From the NCBI GenBank assembly GCA_965261685.1, contig CBDHDI010000026.1, positions 248,001 to 312,000 of the forward strand: 64,000 bases of DNA. The letters are read 5' to 3'. Position numbers and translations under genes: made by a program. Numbering within the stretch: the stretch's first letter is position 1; the number at the start of each line of letters is the position of its first letter. Positions 1 to 8,727 of the stretch are shown piece after piece. This DNA is from VXMT01 sp965261685 (GTDB taxonomy: Bacteria; Chloroflexota; Dehalococcoidia; UBA2979). The notes under the pieces were generated by a model, which was not told the DNA's origin, searched no databases, and was given only the letters and a program-made list of their open reading frames with translations.

Positions 1-176
1 ACGCTGGTCGCGATCTCGATCCGCTCGGTGTGCTCGGCGGCGAGCGTGAGCGCGAGAATCGAGTTGTGCTTCAGCTCGCCGGTGGCGATGCCGTCGAAGC
101 CGGCTGCCTCGGCGCGCTGTACCTGCTCCTTGATGTCGCCCAGCCAGACCTCGCCGTAGCCAGTGATCACCTTCAC
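1..176 (-). CDS. LLM-class flavin-dependent oxidoreductase, N-terminal part
   Basis: The first 58 residues of a luciferase-like (LLM) flavin or F420-dependent oxidoreductase are visible. The C-terminal part lies beyond the window edge. The N-terminus has the family's first beta strand (VITGYGE), then the helix AEAAGFDGIATGE and the HNSILALTLAAEHT segment leading to IEIATS, which is the usual TIM-barrel opening. The start is taken as GTG at 176 because AGGAGAGGAG lies just upstream on this strand. Substrate cannot be told. A second LLM gene lies at 18496-19797. Flavin versus F420 use is not decidable from this piece. Confidence 0.75.
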   Translation of the reverse strand, partial: MKVITGYGEVWLGDIKEQVQRAEAAGFDGIATGELKHNSILALTLAAEHTERIEIATS

Positions 177-294
177 GTTCGGCTCCTCTCCTCTTGCGGC
201 GACCCCTGGTCGCTGATCAGTTCCGCGCGCCCCGCTGCGGTCGCTGCATTGTCGCGCATGAGCGCGACCTCGGAGGCAGCGAGGGCGCTTCGGC

Positions 295-681
295 TCACCA
301 GAGGCGGCGGACGCCGTACCCGTCGAAGAGCGAGTCGGTGGAGACGAGCACCAGGTTGCGGGAGAGCGCCTGTGCGATCAGCATCCTGTCGAACGGATCG
401 CTGTGGGGACCGGGCAGCGCGCCGGCACGCGCACCGTCGTCCACGGTCACCGGCAGTTCCTCGAATCCCTCGTCCGCGATGGCCCACGGGATCTCGCCCG
501 CGAACTCGTCGGCTCCGGGCAGTTTCCCGAGCCGATGCTTGGTTGTGATCTCCCACGCCGACGCGGCGCTGACCAGCTTCTCGTTCGAAGGGTCAGCGAT
601 CGCCCGGCGGGCACTGACCGACAGTCGGGGGCTTCCCTCAAGCCACCAGACAAGTGCGTGGGTATCGAGCAGGAGGCGCAA
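295..681 (-). CDS. VapC-like PIN-domain toxin
   Basis: A 128-residue PIN-domain protein, the usual full length of a type II toxin ribonuclease. The acidic cluster expected of PIN nucleases is present: Asp6 in LLLDTHALVWW, Glu44 in SAWEIT, Asp98 in DPFDRML and Asp116 in VSTDSLF. These residues coordinate Mg2+ in known family members, which cleave RNA. It follows its antitoxin with a 3-base gap on the same strand, so the two are almost certainly co-transcribed and translationally linked. The DTHALVWW opening is typical of the PIN group paired with Phd/YefM antitoxins. The RNA target is unknown. Confidence 0.88.
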   Translation of the reverse strand: MRLLLDTHALVWWLEGSPRLSVSARRAIADPSNEKLVSAASAWEITTKHRLGKLPGADEFAGEIPWAIADEGFEELPVTVDDGARAGALPGPHSDPFDRMLIAQALSRNLVLVSTDSLFDGYGVRRLW

Positions 682-684
682 TAG

Positions 685-951
685 CTACGTCTCCTCCTCC
701 ATGTCCGGCCCCTCGTCGGTTCCCTCCCATGCAGCCAGCTCCTCTTCCGGCAGCGGGTCGAAAAAGCTGTCATCCAGGGTGAGGCGGCCCTTCCAAGAAC
801 CGAATTGAGGTGTGCCCCGCGGCTTCCGTATCTGCACCAGCCTCGCCACGGGCGCCCCGTTGCGGGCGATCACGACCTCCTCGCCGGCCTCGACCTGTGC
901 GAGGAGCCGAGAGAGATGAGTCTTCGCTTCGTGAACGTTCACCGTTACCAT
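685..951 (-). CDS. Phd/YefM-family antitoxin
   Basis: An 88-residue antitoxin. Its N-terminal part (VNVHEAKTHLSRLLAQVEAGEEVVIARNG split around the usual beta-alpha-beta fold) is the Phd/YefM DNA-binding domain, which normally represses its own operon. The acidic C-terminal tail would wrap the toxin. The start is set at ATG 951 because AAGGGA lies about 8 bases upstream; an upstream in-frame start at 990 would add 13 residues unlike the family. It is the first gene of the two-gene toxin-antitoxin operon with the PIN protein at 295-681. Confidence 0.87.
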   Translation of the reverse strand: MVTVNVHEAKTHLSRLLAQVEAGEEVVIARNGAPVARLVQIRKPRGTPQFGSWKGRLTLDDSFFDPLPEEELAAWEGTDEGPDMEEET

Positions 952-1053
952 CGCTACAGTCCCTTGAGGCGATCGCTTGGCTAACTGCATGACTAACCCT
1001 ACGGCTCGCCGGGTGCCTCGTCAACGAGCGGCTGTGGTGAACGGGAGACGCGT

Positions 1054-2238
1054 GTGCTGATCCGCAACCTGCGCCTGCTCGATGGCACGGGCACCGTGCT
1101 CGAAGGCGTCGACGTGCGCGTGCGCGACGGGCGCTTCGCCGAGATCGGCGTCGCCCTCGCCGGCGACGAGCCGCAGCTCGACGCGGGCGGCGCGACGGCG
1201 CTACCGGGGCTGATCGACGCGCACACGCATCTCAGCCTCGACGCCACTCCCGAGGCGCTCGAGCACGCCGCCGAGCGCTCGCACGGCTACCAGGCGATCG
1301 ACTCGGCGCGACGGGCCCGCGAGTTGCTCGCGGCCGGTGTCACGACGGCTCGCGATGTCGGCGGCGTGGCGCCCGTGATCCTCGGACTGCGCGACGCGAT
1401 CGCCGACGGGCTGACGCCCGGCCCGCGCGTCTACGCCGCGGGCGCCTGGCTGACCGCGCCGGAAGGCCACGGCTGGCACGTCGGCGCCCTCGCCGAGGGC
1501 GAGGACGGGGTGCGTCAGGCGGCCCGCGAGCAGCTCGACGCCGGGTCGGACCTGCTCAAGCTGATGGTCTCCGGCGGCGTGATCGGCACCGGCCACGGCC
1601 CCAACACGGAGCAGTTCAGCGAGCGCGAGGTGCGCGTCGCCACCTTGATGGCGCACGCCGAAGGCAAGACCGTCGCAGCCCACGCCCACGGCGAGCCGAG
1701 CATCCGCAACGCCGTCCTCGGCGGCGTCGACACCGTCGAGCACGCCTCGTTCGTCACCGAGGAGCTGATCGGCGAGATGCTCGAGCGGGGCACGGCGATC
1801 GTGCCCACGCTGGCGGTGATCCGGATCGTGATCGAGGCGGCGGGCGAGGCGCTCGGCGCTGAGACGCTGGAGCGCGCGCACGAGGTGGCCGCCGCGCACC
1901 GCGAGAACATCATCGCCGCCTGGCGGGCGGGCGTGCCGCTGGCCGCCGGCACGGACATGGGCAGCCCGTTCACGGGTCCCGAGGCGCTGCACGACGAGAT
2001 CGCGCAGCTCGCCGGCCTCGGCATGACCGCGCACGAGGCGATCCAGGCCGCCACGCTGCAGGGCGCGCGCGTCCTCGGCCTCGAGGACGAGATCGGCACG
2101 GTGCGGCCCGGCCGCCGCGCCGACCTGCTGGTGCTCGACGGCGACCCGCTCGCCGACCTCGGCGCCACGCGCCGCATCCGCCACCTGCTGCAGGACGGCG
2201 AGTTGCGCATCCGCGACGGCGCGCCGGTCGCCGGGTAG
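1054..2238 (+). CDS. Amidohydrolase-family metal-dependent hydrolase
   Basis: A 394-residue amidohydrolase of the imidazolonepropionase/Xaa-Pro-dipeptidase-like group. Metal ligands are visible in order: HTH in PGLIDAHTHLSLD (about residue 57), a candidate bridging Lys in LLKLMVSGG (about 170), His in AAHAHGEP (about 211), His in VEHASF (about 229) and Asp in AAGTDMGS (about 300). The C-terminal part returns to the beta-sandwich with a VRPGRRADLLVLDGDPL segment, diagnostic of the superfamily. It hydrolyses a C-N or related bond in a small molecule, but the substrate is not predictable. The start is GTG. It is followed 16 bases later by a dehalogenase-like gene, probably in one transcript. Confidence 0.88.
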   Translation: MLIRNLRLLDGTGTVLEGVDVRVRDGRFAEIGVALAGDEPQLDAGGATALPGLIDAHTHLSLDATPEALEHAAERSHGYQAIDSARRARELLAAGVTTARDVGGVAPVILGLRDAIADGLTPGPRVYAAGAWLTAPEGHGWHVGALAEGEDGVRQAAREQLDAGSDLLKLMVSGGVIGTGHGPNTEQFSEREVRVATLMAHAEGKTVAAHAHGEPSIRNAVLGGVDTVEHASFVTEELIGEMLERGTAIVPTLAVIRIVIEAAGEALGAETLERAHEVAAAHRENIIAAWRAGVPLAAGTDMGSPFTGPEALHDEIAQLAGLGMTAHEAIQAATLQGARVLGLEDEIGTVRPGRRADLLVLDGDPLADLGATRRIRHLLQDGELRIRDGAPVAG

Positions 2239-2254
2239 CTCGGAGGTGTGCGCG

Positions 2255-3151
2255 ATGCCGGATGCCGGGCGTCCCGACTGGGTGTCGGACGAGTTGTTCC
2301 CGTTCGAGAGCCGGTTCTTCCAGACGCCGGACGGGCAGCGGATGCACTACGTCGACGAAGGATCGGGCGCGCCGATCGTCTTCGTGCACGGCAACCCGGC
2401 CTGGTCCTTCGAGTTCCGCCATCTGATCGAGGGCCTGCGCTCCGAGTACCGCTGCATCGCGCCGGACCATATCGGCTTCGGGCTCTCGTCGCGCAGCAGC
2501 AGCCCGGAGGACCATCACCCCGCCGCGCACGCGGAGCGCTTCGCCGCGCTGCTCGACCATCTCGAGGTCCGCGACGCGACACTGTTCCTGACGGACTGGG
2601 GCGGGCCGATCGGGCTTGAGTTCGCGCGCCGGCATCCGGACAGGGTCGGGCGCATCGTGATCGCGAACACGTGGTGCTGGCCCGTCTCCGACGATCGGCA
2701 CTTCGTGATGTTCAGCTTCATGATGCGCAGCTGGATCGGGCAGTTCCTCATCAAGCGCTTCAACTTCTTCGTCACCCAGGTGATGCCGAGGGCCGTCGGC
2801 GACAAGGCCGTCCTGACGCCCGAGGTGATGAGCCACTACCGCAACGCCCAACCCACGCCCGAGGCGCGCGCCGCGTGCGCTGCATTCCCCGGCCACATCG
2901 TCGGAGCGAGCGACTGGCTGCGCTCGATCTGGGACGAGCGGGAGGCGTTCGCCGACAAGCCGGCGCTGCTCCTCTGGGGCTTCCGCGACATCGCGTTCCG
3001 CCGGAAGGAGCTCGAGCGCTGGCAGTCCGCGCTGTCCGACGCGCGGCTGCTGACGTTCGAGGACTGCGGCCACTTCCTCGCCGAGGAGGCGCCCGAGCGG
3101 ATCCTGCCGGCGCTTCGCGAGTTCATGATGGAGCCGCCGCCTTCCGGGTAG
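2255..3151 (+). CDS. Alpha/beta hydrolase of haloalkane dehalogenase type
   Basis: A 298-residue alpha/beta hydrolase. The nucleophile elbow reads TDWGGPIGLEFA, with Asp instead of Ser followed by Trp; this Asp-Trp pair is the signature of haloalkane dehalogenases, where Trp helps bind the halide. The oxyanion segment is HGNPAWSFEFR, and the base is His in CGHFLAEEAP near the C-terminus. Known members release halide from haloalkanes by an alkyl-enzyme ester. ATG 2255 is chosen because GGAGG ends 8 bases before it; an in-frame GTG at 2246 overlaps that site. Which halogenated substrate, if any, is used cannot be seen. Fluoroacetate or epoxide hydrolase activity is a less likely alternative. 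Confidence 0.82.
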   Translation: MPDAGRPDWVSDELFPFESRFFQTPDGQRMHYVDEGSGAPIVFVHGNPAWSFEFRHLIEGLRSEYRCIAPDHIGFGLSSRSSSPEDHHPAAHAERFAALLDHLEVRDATLFLTDWGGPIGLEFARRHPDRVGRIVIANTWCWPVSDDRHFVMFSFMMRSWIGQFLIKRFNFFVTQVMPRAVGDKAVLTPEVMSHYRNAQPTPEARAACAAFPGHIVGASDWLRSIWDEREAFADKPALLLWGFRDIAFRRKELERWQSALSDARLLTFEDCGHFLAEEAPERILPALREFMMEPPPSG

Positions 3152-3254
3152 CGCGTCACGACCGCGGGCTGAACGCCACTGCGGATCCTGCTACGCTCGC
3201 CCGCGCCCGGAGCGGGCAGTACGACGTTGCGGACATACGAATCGAGGCTGAGTG

Positions 3255-4064
3255 ATGTCTGAAGACGGCAAGCCGCTGGCCGGCAAGGTCGCGATCGTCG
3301 CCGGCGCGACGCGCGGGATCGGCCATGACATCGCGCTCTACCTCGCGCGCGCCGGCGCCAGCACCGTCATCGCCGCCCGCAGCAGCGAGGTCACCGACCC
3401 GCGCTGGCCAGTGACGATCCATGACGTGGTCAAGGAGATCGAAGACGAGGGCGGGACGGGGTTCGCGATCCGCCTCGACATGCGCGATCCCGAGAGCTGC
3501 AGCGCCTGCATCAACGACACGGTCGAGCAGTTCGGGCGCCTCGACATCCTCGTCAACAACGCCGCCGTGCAGGCGCGAGGCACGATCGAGACGATGGCGG
3601 AGCGGCACATCGACCTCATGCTCCACGTGAACGTCCGAGGGCCGATCCTGCTGATGCGGGCGGCGATCCCGCACATGCGCGCGATCGGCGGCGGGCACGT
3701 GATCAACATCTCCTCGCGCGGCGCGGTCAACTCGCCGCCCGGCCCGTATCCGGTCGATGAGCGGCGGCCGACCTCGTACCTCTACGGGCCCACCAAGGCC
3801 GCGCTCGACCGCGTCAACCAGCAGCTCGCGCTGGAGCACCAGGCGGACAGCATCTCCTTCAACTGCCTCTCGCCCGACCACCAGGTCACCACGCCGGGCG
3901 TCGCCCTGCTGCGCAACATCGACGACCCCGACGCGCCCCTGCTCGACGTCGAGATCGCGCACGACCTGGGCAAGTCCGCCGTCTGGATCTGTCGGCAGCC
4001 GCCCGGCTCGTACACCGGCAACATCCTCTACGACACCGAGGTGGTCGCCGAGCGCGGGCTGTAG
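3255..4064 (+). CDS. Short-chain dehydrogenase/reductase (SDR)
   Basis: A 269-residue classical SDR. The nucleotide-binding motif is GATRGIG near residue 18, the structural NNAA motif follows (VNNAAVQ, about 102), the catalytic Ser is in NISSRG (about 155) and the catalytic pair is YGPTK (about 177-181). It would oxidise a secondary alcohol or reduce a ketone with NAD(P)(H). An unusual insertion rich in Pro and Arg (PYPVDERRPTSY) precedes the catalytic Tyr. It lies about 100 bases after the dehalogenase-like gene on the same strand. The ATG at 3255 is preferred over the overlapping GTG at 3252. Confidence 0.88.
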   Translation: MSEDGKPLAGKVAIVAGATRGIGHDIALYLARAGASTVIAARSSEVTDPRWPVTIHDVVKEIEDEGGTGFAIRLDMRDPESCSACINDTVEQFGRLDILVNNAAVQARGTIETMAERHIDLMLHVNVRGPILLMRAAIPHMRAIGGGHVINISSRGAVNSPPGPYPVDERRPTSYLYGPTKAALDRVNQQLALEHQADSISFNCLSPDHQVTTPGVALLRNIDDPDAPLLDVEIAHDLGKSAVWICRQPPGSYTGNILYDTEVVAERGL

Positions 4065-4073
4065 GGGCGGGAG

Positions 4074-4817
4074 CTACGCGCGCTCGTAGATCGAGACGTG
4101 CGACTGGCTCGCGGCCGTGAACTGCCCGCCCTGCCAGTCGCCCCAGCGCTCGCGCAGCCGCAGCTCCGCGAGTTGCGCCATCAGGTCCAGCTCCGAGGGC
4201 CAGACGTAGCGGAGCTCGATCGGGTACTGCGAGGCGTGCTCGCCGTCGATGGAGACGAGGCGCGTCGAGATTCGCTGCTGCGCGAGATCGAGTTGCGAGA
4301 CATGGAAGACCGCGTGGTCGCCGTCGGTGCGCTGCTCGTGCAGCGACTGACCGCTGTCGTCGTAGCGGCACATGTCCGGCACGAACGCCTCGACGGCGAA
4401 CACGCCGCCCGGGCTCAGGCGCGCCGCCACGTTGCGGACGCAGCGCACCTGCTCCTCCTGCGTGAGCAGCGCGAAGAAGGTGTTGAAGGCGACGAAGATC
4501 AGGTCGAACTCGCCATCGACGGCGACATCGGCAAAGTCGCCGATCGTGACCGCGATCGCCTCGCCGCCCGGCTTTGCGCGGAGCTCCGCGACCATGGCCT
4601 CTGAGGCGTCGATGCCGTGCATCTCGACCCCGCGCGCCGCGAGGGGCAGCGCAATCCGCCCGGTGCCGATTCCGAGCTCCAGCACGCGTCCGCCGCCGGC
4701 GAGCGCGGCGAGCGCCTCGACGGCGTGCGTCGGGTCCATGTGGGCGTGCAGCTCGTCATAGTCGGCGGCGATGCGTTCGCCGTAGGCGCCGGGAGCGTGG
4801 TCGCGACTGCCTGTCAT
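4074..4817 (-). CDS. Class I SAM-dependent methyltransferase
   Basis: A 247-residue protein with the SAM-binding motif I (VLELGIGTGRIALPL, about residues 44-58), an acidic residue ending strand 2 (GIDASEAM) and the later motif FDLIFVAFNTF. After the Rossmann fold comes a beta-rich C-terminal part typical of small-molecule methyltransferases. The acceptor cannot be predicted. It converges with the SDR gene (10-base gap) and is divergent from the sulfite-oxidase-like gene. No strong ribosome-binding site is seen before the ATG at 4817. Confidence 0.83.
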   Translation of the reverse strand: MTGSRDHAPGAYGERIAADYDELHAHMDPTHAVEALAALAGGGRVLELGIGTGRIALPLAARGVEMHGIDASEAMVAELRAKPGGEAIAVTIGDFADVAVDGEFDLIFVAFNTFFALLTQEEQVRCVRNVAARLSPGGVFAVEAFVPDMCRYDDSGQSLHEQRTDGDHAVFHVSQLDLAQQRISTRLVSIDGEHASQYPIELRYVWPSELDLMAQLAELRLRERWGDWQGGQFTAASQSHVSIYERA

Positions 4818-4987
4818 CGACCAATGGTACGGGGAGCGCGAGATCGACGGCGAGGAATAACGCGTGTCGGTCGGGGATCGAGGACCGACCCGCGCTGGTC
4901 TTGCCCTGAGCGGCGCGGTACGCGAGCATCGGGACCGTCGCGGGATGGACGCGAGCGGGAACCACTCCCCTGACCGCGGAGGAATGC

Positions 4988-6112
4988 ATGACCTCGAGGC
5001 GTGATGTCGCCGCGCCCGATCCGGCCACGGCCGATGAGGGCGACGACCGGTCCTCGCCGTGGTTCAAGGACACCGAGCCGTTCATCGAGCACGGCGGGAA
5101 GAGCCTCGAGGCCCGGCTCGAGCTGATGGACGAGGTGATCACCCCGACCCGCCTGTTCTTCGTACGGAACAACTCACCGGCGAGCGTCGATGTGGACACG
5201 GGGGAGTGGCGGCTCTCCATCGAGGGCGACGCCATCGAGAGCCCGCTGGAACTGAGCTACGAGGAGATCCGCCGCCTGCCCTCGCGCAGCTTCGTCTCCT
5301 ACCTGGAGTGTGCGGGCAACCAGCGCGCGATGTTCGAGCTGCTGGCCGGCTGGCTGACGACCGGCTCGCAGTGGAGCACTGGCGGTGTCTCCAACGGCGA
5401 GTGGAGCGGCGTCTCCCTGCGCGACGTGCTGACGCTGGCGGGGCTTCGCGACGATGCCGTCTGCGTGATGCTGGTCGGCCTCGACACGTCCGCCCCGGAG
5501 CGCGGCTTCCGGCGCGTGCTCCCGCTGGAGAAGGCGCTGCACCCCGACACGCTGCTCGCCTACGAGCTGAACGGCGAGACCTTGCCGAAGGACCACGGCT
5601 TCCCGCTGCGCGCGATCGCGCCCGGCTGGGTGGGCAGCACCAGCATCAAGTGGCTCGACCGCATCGTCGTTTCCCGCGAGCAGATCTGGACGCGCAACAA
5701 CACCACTCACTACGTGCTGGTCGGCACCAACTACGAGCCAGAGGGCGAGGCTCCGGGCGAGATCGCGGAGGAGCAGAACATCAAGAGCGCCCTCGCACTG
5801 CCATGGCCCGCCGAGCTGCCCGCCGGCGTCCACCGCCTCCACGGCTACGCCCATTCGCCCGGCGGCCCGATCGAGCGCGTCGAGTGGAGCAGCGACGGCG
5901 GCGCGAGCTGGAGCGACGCGGCCGTCCTCGGCCCGCAGGTCGACTACTCGTGGGCGAAGTTCGAGTTCGAGTGGAGCGCCGAGCCGGGCGAGCACACGAT
6001 CACGACGCGCGCCACGGACGCCTCGGGAGAGACGCAGCCGGAGGAAGTCCCCTTCAACGACAAGGGCTACCTCTTCAACCAGCCCCTCCCGCACCCGATC
6101 CGGGTGACGTAG
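4988..6112 (+). CDS. Sulfite oxidase-like molybdopterin oxidoreductase
   Basis: A 374-residue protein with the molybdopterin-binding domain of the sulfite oxidase/YedY family, followed by an Ig-like dimerisation domain (about residues 260-374, with GGPIERVEWSSDGG). The Mo-ligand Cys is in SYLECAGNQR (about 109-118), and conserved segments GVSLRDVLTLAG, PLRAIAPGWVG and SIKWLDRI follow. No signal peptide or haem domain is present, so it may be cytoplasmic or need a separate electron acceptor. GGAGGA lies 4 bases before the ATG. The exact substrate (sulfite, sulfoxide or other) is unresolved. Confidence 0.87.
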   Translation: MTSRRDVAAPDPATADEGDDRSSPWFKDTEPFIEHGGKSLEARLELMDEVITPTRLFFVRNNSPASVDVDTGEWRLSIEGDAIESPLELSYEEIRRLPSRSFVSYLECAGNQRAMFELLAGWLTTGSQWSTGGVSNGEWSGVSLRDVLTLAGLRDDAVCVMLVGLDTSAPERGFRRVLPLEKALHPDTLLAYELNGETLPKDHGFPLRAIAPGWVGSTSIKWLDRIVVSREQIWTRNNTTHYVLVGTNYEPEGEAPGEIAEEQNIKSALALPWPAELPAGVHRLHGYAHSPGGPIERVEWSSDGGASWSDAAVLGPQVDYSWAKFEFEWSAEPGEHTITTRATDASGETQPEEVPFNDKGYLFNQPLPHPIRVT

Positions 6113-6132
6113 CGGGCTCGGGAGCCGAGCGA

Positions 6133-6366
6133 TCAGCCGATCCGGCCGCCCGGAGTCTCCGACTCCAGTTCAAACTCGATCGGGCTCGGCTGCTTGAGCG
6201 TGCTCACCTCGTGGATGAGGAATCCGATGACCTCGCCGTCGTCGTCGAGCCGCTTGAGGATGCGCTCATCGTCGGTAGGGCTGAAGTAGCCCTCCCTGAA
6301 GTCCCACAGAACCTCGAGCATGTCGCCTTCTTCGTCGTACCAGACGGACACCGTTCTGCTCGCCAT
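6133..6366 (-). CDS. DUF2283-family small protein
   Basis: A 77-residue protein with the DUF2283 pattern: VWYDEEGDMLEV, then an acidic stretch, then a VIGFLIHEVSTL segment. The fold is a small beta structure often found beside toxin-antitoxin or mobile genes, but no biochemical role is established. Its ATG lies 2 bases after the stop of the potassium-channel gene on the same strand, so it is likely the last gene of that transcript. Confidence 0.75.
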   Translation of the reverse strand: MASRTVSVWYDEEGDMLEVLWDFREGYFSPTDDERILKRLDDDGEVIGFLIHEVSTLKQPSPIEFELESETPGGRIG

Positions 6367-6368
6367 GC

Positions 6369-7181
6369 TCAGTTCCCCTCGATCCGTGGAGCGCCCCCGC
6401 GGTCGCCCTCGGCCAACCCGGCCGCGTCGAGGCGCGCGTGCAGCCGCCTCAGTTCCTCAAGCACCTCCTCGGACGCCGGGTCGCGGGCCGGCCTCGCGGA
6501 CTCGAAGAGGAAGGCGGCAGCGCTCGCGGTGAACACCGCGAACACGCCGATGCCGACGATCATCAGCACCACGGCGATGCCTCGGCCCAACGACGTGACG
6601 GGGTACGTGTCCCCGTAGCCGACCGTCGTGGCGGTCGTGATCGCCCACCAGACCGCCGTGTCCAGACTGTCGATCGGGCCACCGCTCGATCGCTCCGCGA
6701 AGTAGATCGCGATCACCGAGACTGCCAGCACGGCGCCCATGAAGAGCAGTGATGACCGCGCACCGTGGCGAACAAGGATCGTCCGCGTCACGTGCGATGC
6801 CCGCGCAACGTATGCCAGCACCCGGGCCGCCTGAAGCACGCGCAGGGCGCGCGCCGACCGCGCGACGCGCAGGGGCCGGAGGAACGGCAGCACCACGATC
6901 AGCACGTCGAACCAGTGCTGCCGGAGGTACAAGAGCTTCCGAGGCGCGATCCAGGTGCGAATCAGCAGGTCGGCCGCGAAGACTCCCCAGATGAGCCAGT
7001 CGAGGGCAAAGATGACCCGCTCCTGCCCGTCGGACAGGTCGAGGACCAGCGGCGCCAGCAGCAGCGGGATGGTGAGCAGCGCGAGGACGAGCAGCGGGAA
7101 CTCGGTCGCGTGCTCGAAGCGGTCCAGGGCCGCAGTCCGCCGCTCCGTCCTGGTGCTCACCCGGGGCGGCGGAGCCGCCAC
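6369..7181 (-). CDS. Voltage-gated-type potassium channel
   Basis: A 270-residue membrane protein with six predicted transmembrane segments. S1-S3 lie between about residues 27 and 105. An S4-like helix carries spaced Arg residues (RPLRVARSARALRVLQAAR). The pore loop contains the K+ selectivity filter TVGYGD, followed by the S6 helix (AVVLMIVGIGVFAVF). A short C-terminal coiled coil (EEVLEELRRLHARLDAAG) could drive tetramer assembly. There is no RCK or cyclic-nucleotide domain. The GTG at 7181 directly follows the stop of the cyclase gene; an internal GTG at 7160 is an alternative start. Confidence 0.85.
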   Translation of the reverse strand: MAAPPPRVSTRTERRTAALDRFEHATEFPLLVLALLTIPLLLAPLVLDLSDGQERVIFALDWLIWGVFAADLLIRTWIAPRKLLYLRQHWFDVLIVVLPFLRPLRVARSARALRVLQAARVLAYVARASHVTRTILVRHGARSSLLFMGAVLAVSVIAIYFAERSSGGPIDSLDTAVWWAITTATTVGYGDTYPVTSLGRGIAVVLMIVGIGVFAVFTASAAAFLFESARPARDPASEEVLEELRRLHARLDAAGLAEGDRGGAPRIEGN

Positions 7182-8138
7182 CTACAGCACGGCCAGCGGG
7201 TTCACCGGCGACCCGGTGCCGCCCCAGATCACCAGCGGCGCGCACACGAACTGGAACTCGTAGCGGCCCAGCTCCGCCGCGGCTACGCCGATCGCCTCGA
7301 GGTTGGCGTTGTCGAGCAGTGGCAGCCCCATGTAGGGCAGCGCCACCTGGTGGATCGCGCCGCCGCTGCCCTCGAAGCCCTGCCCCGCCGCCTCCTGCAG
7401 ATCCCAGACGAGGATCGAGGCGTCGTACTCGTAGAGGAACTCGAGCGCCGAGGCGTGCACGCCCGGCCGCGGCGGCGCGCCCGGCACCGTGGTGCTCATG
7501 CTCTCGCCGGGCGCCTGCAGCGCGCCGCTCTGCAGCGCGCGCTGCACCGCGTCGGCGCCGGATCGGATGATCACCGCGTCGCCCGATCGCGGCTCGACGC
7601 CCTGCGCCCGGGCGACGTCCTCCAGTTCCCAGCCGTGGACGGGCTCCTCGTAGCTGACGTGCTCGACGCCGCGGTAGCGGGGGATGTCGTAGAGCACGCC
7701 GCGCGTGACGATGCCGTCGCGCCAGTGGTCGACGGATCCGCTCTTCGCGCCCGTCACCGTCACCAGCGAGGCGGGCCGCCCGTTGTAGAGCAGCGGCTCC
7801 TCGTCGTCGGTGAAGATGTGGCAGTGCGCGTCGATGTGCGTGTTGGTCAGGCCGTGATAGTTGATCGCGAAGAAGTCCCAGGCGATGCCCTGGTGCCAGC
7901 GCAGATAGTGCGAGACCGGGAACGGGTTGCGCGGCCCCGGCCGCGTGTCCAGCGAGTTGGCGAGCGAGACCGCCCGGCCCGCCTGCACCAGCCCGGCCGC
8001 CTGCGCGCGCACCTCGGGCGTGATGTGGTTGAGCGTGCCCATCTGGTCGTCGTCGCCCCAGCGTCCCCAGTTACTGAAGCGCTCGCGATAGGCGAAGAAG
8101 TCCGCCTCCGATGGCGGCGTGCGATCTGCGAGTCCCAT
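7182..8138 (-). CDS. Cyclase-family (kynurenine formamidase-like) metal hydrolase
   Basis: A 318-residue member of the cyclase family, which hydrolyses amides or related bonds at a metal centre. The signature NTHIDAHCHIF supplies the His, Asp and His ligands. A further conserved region is IVLRSGADAV-like (VIIRSGADAVQRA). The N-terminal NWGRWGDDDQMGTLN and the C-terminal GTGSPVNPLAVL match the paralogue at 58857-59792. ATG 8138 is chosen over an upstream start at 8165 because GGGAGG lies 6 bases before it. Substrate is unknown. Confidence 0.82.
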   Translation of the reverse strand: MGLADRTPPSEADFFAYRERFSNWGRWGDDDQMGTLNHITPEVRAQAAGLVQAGRAVSLANSLDTRPGPRNPFPVSHYLRWHQGIAWDFFAINYHGLTNTHIDAHCHIFTDDEEPLLYNGRPASLVTVTGAKSGSVDHWRDGIVTRGVLYDIPRYRGVEHVSYEEPVHGWELEDVARAQGVEPRSGDAVIIRSGADAVQRALQSGALQAPGESMSTTVPGAPPRPGVHASALEFLYEYDASILVWDLQEAAGQGFEGSGGAIHQVALPYMGLPLLDNANLEAIGVAAAELGRYEFQFVCAPLVIWGGTGSPVNPLAVL

Positions 8139-8316
8139 GCGGCCCTCCCGCTCCTCCGCCGGCACGCACGTGCGGCCCGCCGGCGCCTGCGGCGCGGATC
8201 GTAGCAGGCGCCGCGGGCGGCTATCATGACGCCCGCCGCGACTCGCTTTGACGCCGCCACGAGGCGACGCGAAACTTGCTCCGCGCGACGGCGGCTACGG
8301 CAAGGGGGGCAGGGTG

Positions 8317-8643
8317 GTGAGCGGGCCCGAAGACGAACGTCCAGAGGACCTCGACGATGCGGCCCCCGAGGCCGTCGACGAGGACGAGGACATCCGCTAC
8401 TTCTTTGACGAATCGCTGACGGGCAGGCTCTGCACCTGCGAGGGCGGCGCGCAGATCGAGGGCACGAACTACGCCGGGCGCGTCACCTACCGCGGCGTGC
8501 TCACCGGCCGCAGGTTCGAGCAGGGCGACCCGCCCTGGCGCTGGCTGGAACTCGCCGGGCGCAGCATCGACGATCACAGCGGACAGGGCGAGCAGCTCGT
8601 CTGGTGCGAGGAGAGCTTCGTCTTCTTCGACGACGAGGAGTAG
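8317..8643 (+). CDS. Acidic hypothetical protein
   Basis: A 108-residue acidic protein that I do not recognise. The N-terminal third is highly acidic (many Asp and Glu), the middle has an RLCTCEGG motif with two Cys, and the C-terminus is SFVFFDDEE. No transmembrane segment or signal is visible. GTG 8317 is taken as the start because an AAGGGGGGCAGG stretch lies just upstream; the reading frame stays open to an ATG at 8248. It precedes etfB by 84 bases on the same strand, so a link to the electron-transfer flavoprotein is possible but unproven. Confidence 0.55.
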   Translation: MSGPEDERPEDLDDAAPEAVDEDEDIRYFFDESLTGRLCTCEGGAQIEGTNYAGRVTYRGVLTGRRFEQGDPPWRWLELAGRSIDDHSGQGEQLVWCEESFVFFDDEE

Positions 8644-8727
8644 GGGGCCCAGGGCCCACACGCAAGCACGGCGCGCGGGGCAGCGCGCGCAGCTGACCGC
8701 GGGAGCGAGGCGACCGAAGGAGGCCGT